A DNA stretch of 42,661 bases from Fibrobacter sp. (GTDB lineage Bacteria > Fibrobacterota > Fibrobacteria > Fibrobacterales > Fibrobacteraceae): contig JAAZFC010000099.1 in NCBI GenBank assembly GCA_012511955.1, positions 1 to 42,661 on the forward strand, read 5' to 3'. How positions within the stretch are numbered: position 1 is the stretch's first letter; every line of letters starts with the position of its first letter. Both the position numbers and the translations under genes were made by a program. This document shows positions 41,916 to 42,661 of the stretch, piece after piece. The notes beneath the pieces were generated by a model. The model ran no database searches and had not been told where the DNA came from. It saw only the letters and a list, made by a program, of their open reading frames with translations.

Positions 41916-42434
41916 ATGGCAGAAAACACCGAAAACGCTAGCGTGGCTGATAACGAAGTAGGTTTAGCCTTGGCTGGCAAATATCTAACCTTTTTCCTTG
42001 CCGAAGAAGAATACGGACTAAAGATTCTTAAGGTGCAGGAAATTATCCAAATGCAAACCATTACTCGAGTACCCCGTACTCCTGATTTTGTGCGTGGCGT
42101 GATCAACTTGCGAGGCAAAGTGATACCCGTGGTGGAGTTGCGCAAAAAATTTGACCTTCCCACGGTGGAAGATACGGAAAGAACTTGCATTATAGTGGTG
42201 CAGATTCAACAAAAAGCTGAAACTGTAATAATGGGAGTAATCATAGACGAAGTACGCGAAGTCTTAGACATTGAGGCGGAAAACATCGAAGAAGCTCCAT
42301 CATTTGGCGCCAGCATAGACACGGACTTTATTTTAGGAATGGGAAAGTTCGAGCAAAGTGTTAAAATACTCTTGGATATAGATAGAGTGCTAAGTAACGA
42401 TGAACTAGAATCAATAAATAAACTAGGCAATTAA
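41916..42434 (+). CDS. cheW: CheW coupling protein of the second chemosensory locus
   Basis: The 172-aa protein is a clear CheW: KYLTFFLAEEEYGLKILKVQEI, ITRVPRTPDFVRGVINLRGKVIPVVELRKKF (signature VxGxxNLRGxxIPVxDLRxxF) and VIMGVIIDEVREVLDI. It links receptors to the kinase. An N-terminal extension of about 20 polar residues (MAENTENASVADNEV) precedes the domain. GAGGAG sits 5-7 bases before the ATG. It follows the second cheA by 17 bases and precedes an MCP gene by 19 bases, the usual kinase-adaptor-receptor order. It is a more canonical CheW than the one at 8305. Confidence 0.95.
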   Translation: MAENTENASVADNEVGLALAGKYLTFFLAEEEYGLKILKVQEIIQMQTITRVPRTPDFVRGVINLRGKVIPVVELRKKFDLPTVEDTERTCIIVVQIQQKAETVIMGVIIDEVREVLDIEAENIEEAPSFGASIDTDFILGMGKFEQSVKILLDIDRVLSNDELESINKLGN

Positions 42435-42452
42435 TAATACAGAGGATATATT

Positions 42453-42661
42453 ATGTTTAAAAATATGAGAATCGGTGCGCGCTTGGGCCTAGGATTTGGG
42501 CTTTTAGTGCTAATTTTGGCATTGGTGGGCTCTTATGCCATAAACAGTGTGCAAAAAATAGATGACAGTCTTGATGTTATGGTAAACGATAGGTTACCAA
42601 AAATAATTCAAGCTAATGAATGGTACGATGGTGTGAATGCGGTGGCGCGAATTTTACGCAA
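42453..42661 (+). CDS. Methyl-accepting chemotaxis protein, N-terminal part
   Basis: An ATG at 42453 with GAGG seven bases upstream opens a frame that runs off the right edge (69 complete codons). It starts MFKNMRIGARLGLGFGLLVL, a cytoplasmic start followed by the first membrane helix (about 13-33). VQKIDDSLDVMVNDRLPKI and WYDGVNAVARILR follow, as in the periplasmic four-helix-bundle (4HB_MCP) sensor. It is the probable receptor for the preceding CheW and CheA. The signalling domain and methylation sites lie outside the window. Confidence 0.9.
   Translation, partial: MFKNMRIGARLGLGFGLLVLILALVGSYAINSVQKIDDSLDVMVNDRLPKIIQANEWYDGVNAVARILR

Noticed and set aside
333-42434. Genome-wide reassignment of TAA or TAG to a sense codon
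   Set aside because: Most genes in the window end properly in TAA at the length expected for their family, a few end in TAG, and reading through would add foreign tails. Only partial suppression, error or mutation remains possible.

Overview
The window reads as chromosomal DNA from a Gram-negative, polysaccharide-degrading bacterium with moderate to low G+C. The best guess, made without a database search, is a member of the Fibrobacterota or a close relative. The reasons are a secreted GH51-type glucanase with several CBM11/CIA30-like modules, as known in Fibrobacter, a GH16 glucanase, a large LTD/CotH surface protein, C-terminal domains of the type-IX-like sorting kind, SurA-type periplasmic foldases, and tandem cyclic-nucleotide-domain proteins. 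No insertion sequence, prophage, CRISPR array or rRNA was seen, and no gene-free stretch exceeds 300 bases.

Layout. 1-4896: start of a CHASE2 protein (minus), then gcvT, ftsK and a metF-like gene (plus). 4897-9948: a first chemosensory locus. A 91-aa protein ending in a FliM/CheZ-like CheY-binding peptide is divergent from a CheA-CheW-CheW-receiver hybrid kinase, cheW, cheR and a PilZ gene. These run straight into xseA, xseB and tyrS (9957-12717). 12719-16210 (minus): the ribosomal operon rpsP-rimM-trmD-rplS, extended by two cNMP-domain genes. 16275-20553: feoB and feoA, each with its own Fur box, separated by an oppositely oriented GH16 gene. 20630-30572: the GH51 glucanase, dinB, a small barrel-like protein, a histidine kinase, plsC and the CotH protein. 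30642-38565: a degenerate HD-GYP protein, tRNA-Lys, mfd, two SurA-like genes and a methyltransferase. 38562-42661: ftsE, then a second chemosensory locus (double-HPt CheA, CheW, start of an MCP) that runs off the right end.

Two themes stand out. First, four otherwise intact genes each carry one in-frame stop with the reading frame continuing and homology on both sides: tyrS (TAG), the GH16 gene (TAA), ftsE (TAA) and the second cheA (TAA). No gene here is frameshifted. Because most genes end in TAA, simple reassignment of TAA is unlikely. Base-call errors, real decay, or suppression/readthrough must be told apart with reads and proteomics. Second, chemotaxis-type signalling appears wired to cyclic di-GMP: a PilZ protein in the first che operon, tandem MshEN-like motifs inside the second CheA, and an HD-GYP protein missing metal-ligand residues. 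Neither cheB nor a free cheY lies in the window.

Other points of regulation visible in the sequence: an intrinsic terminator between rpsP and rimM, strong sigma70-like promoters before rpsP, feoA, feoB and tRNA-Lys, and a probable leaderless transcript for the HD-GYP gene.
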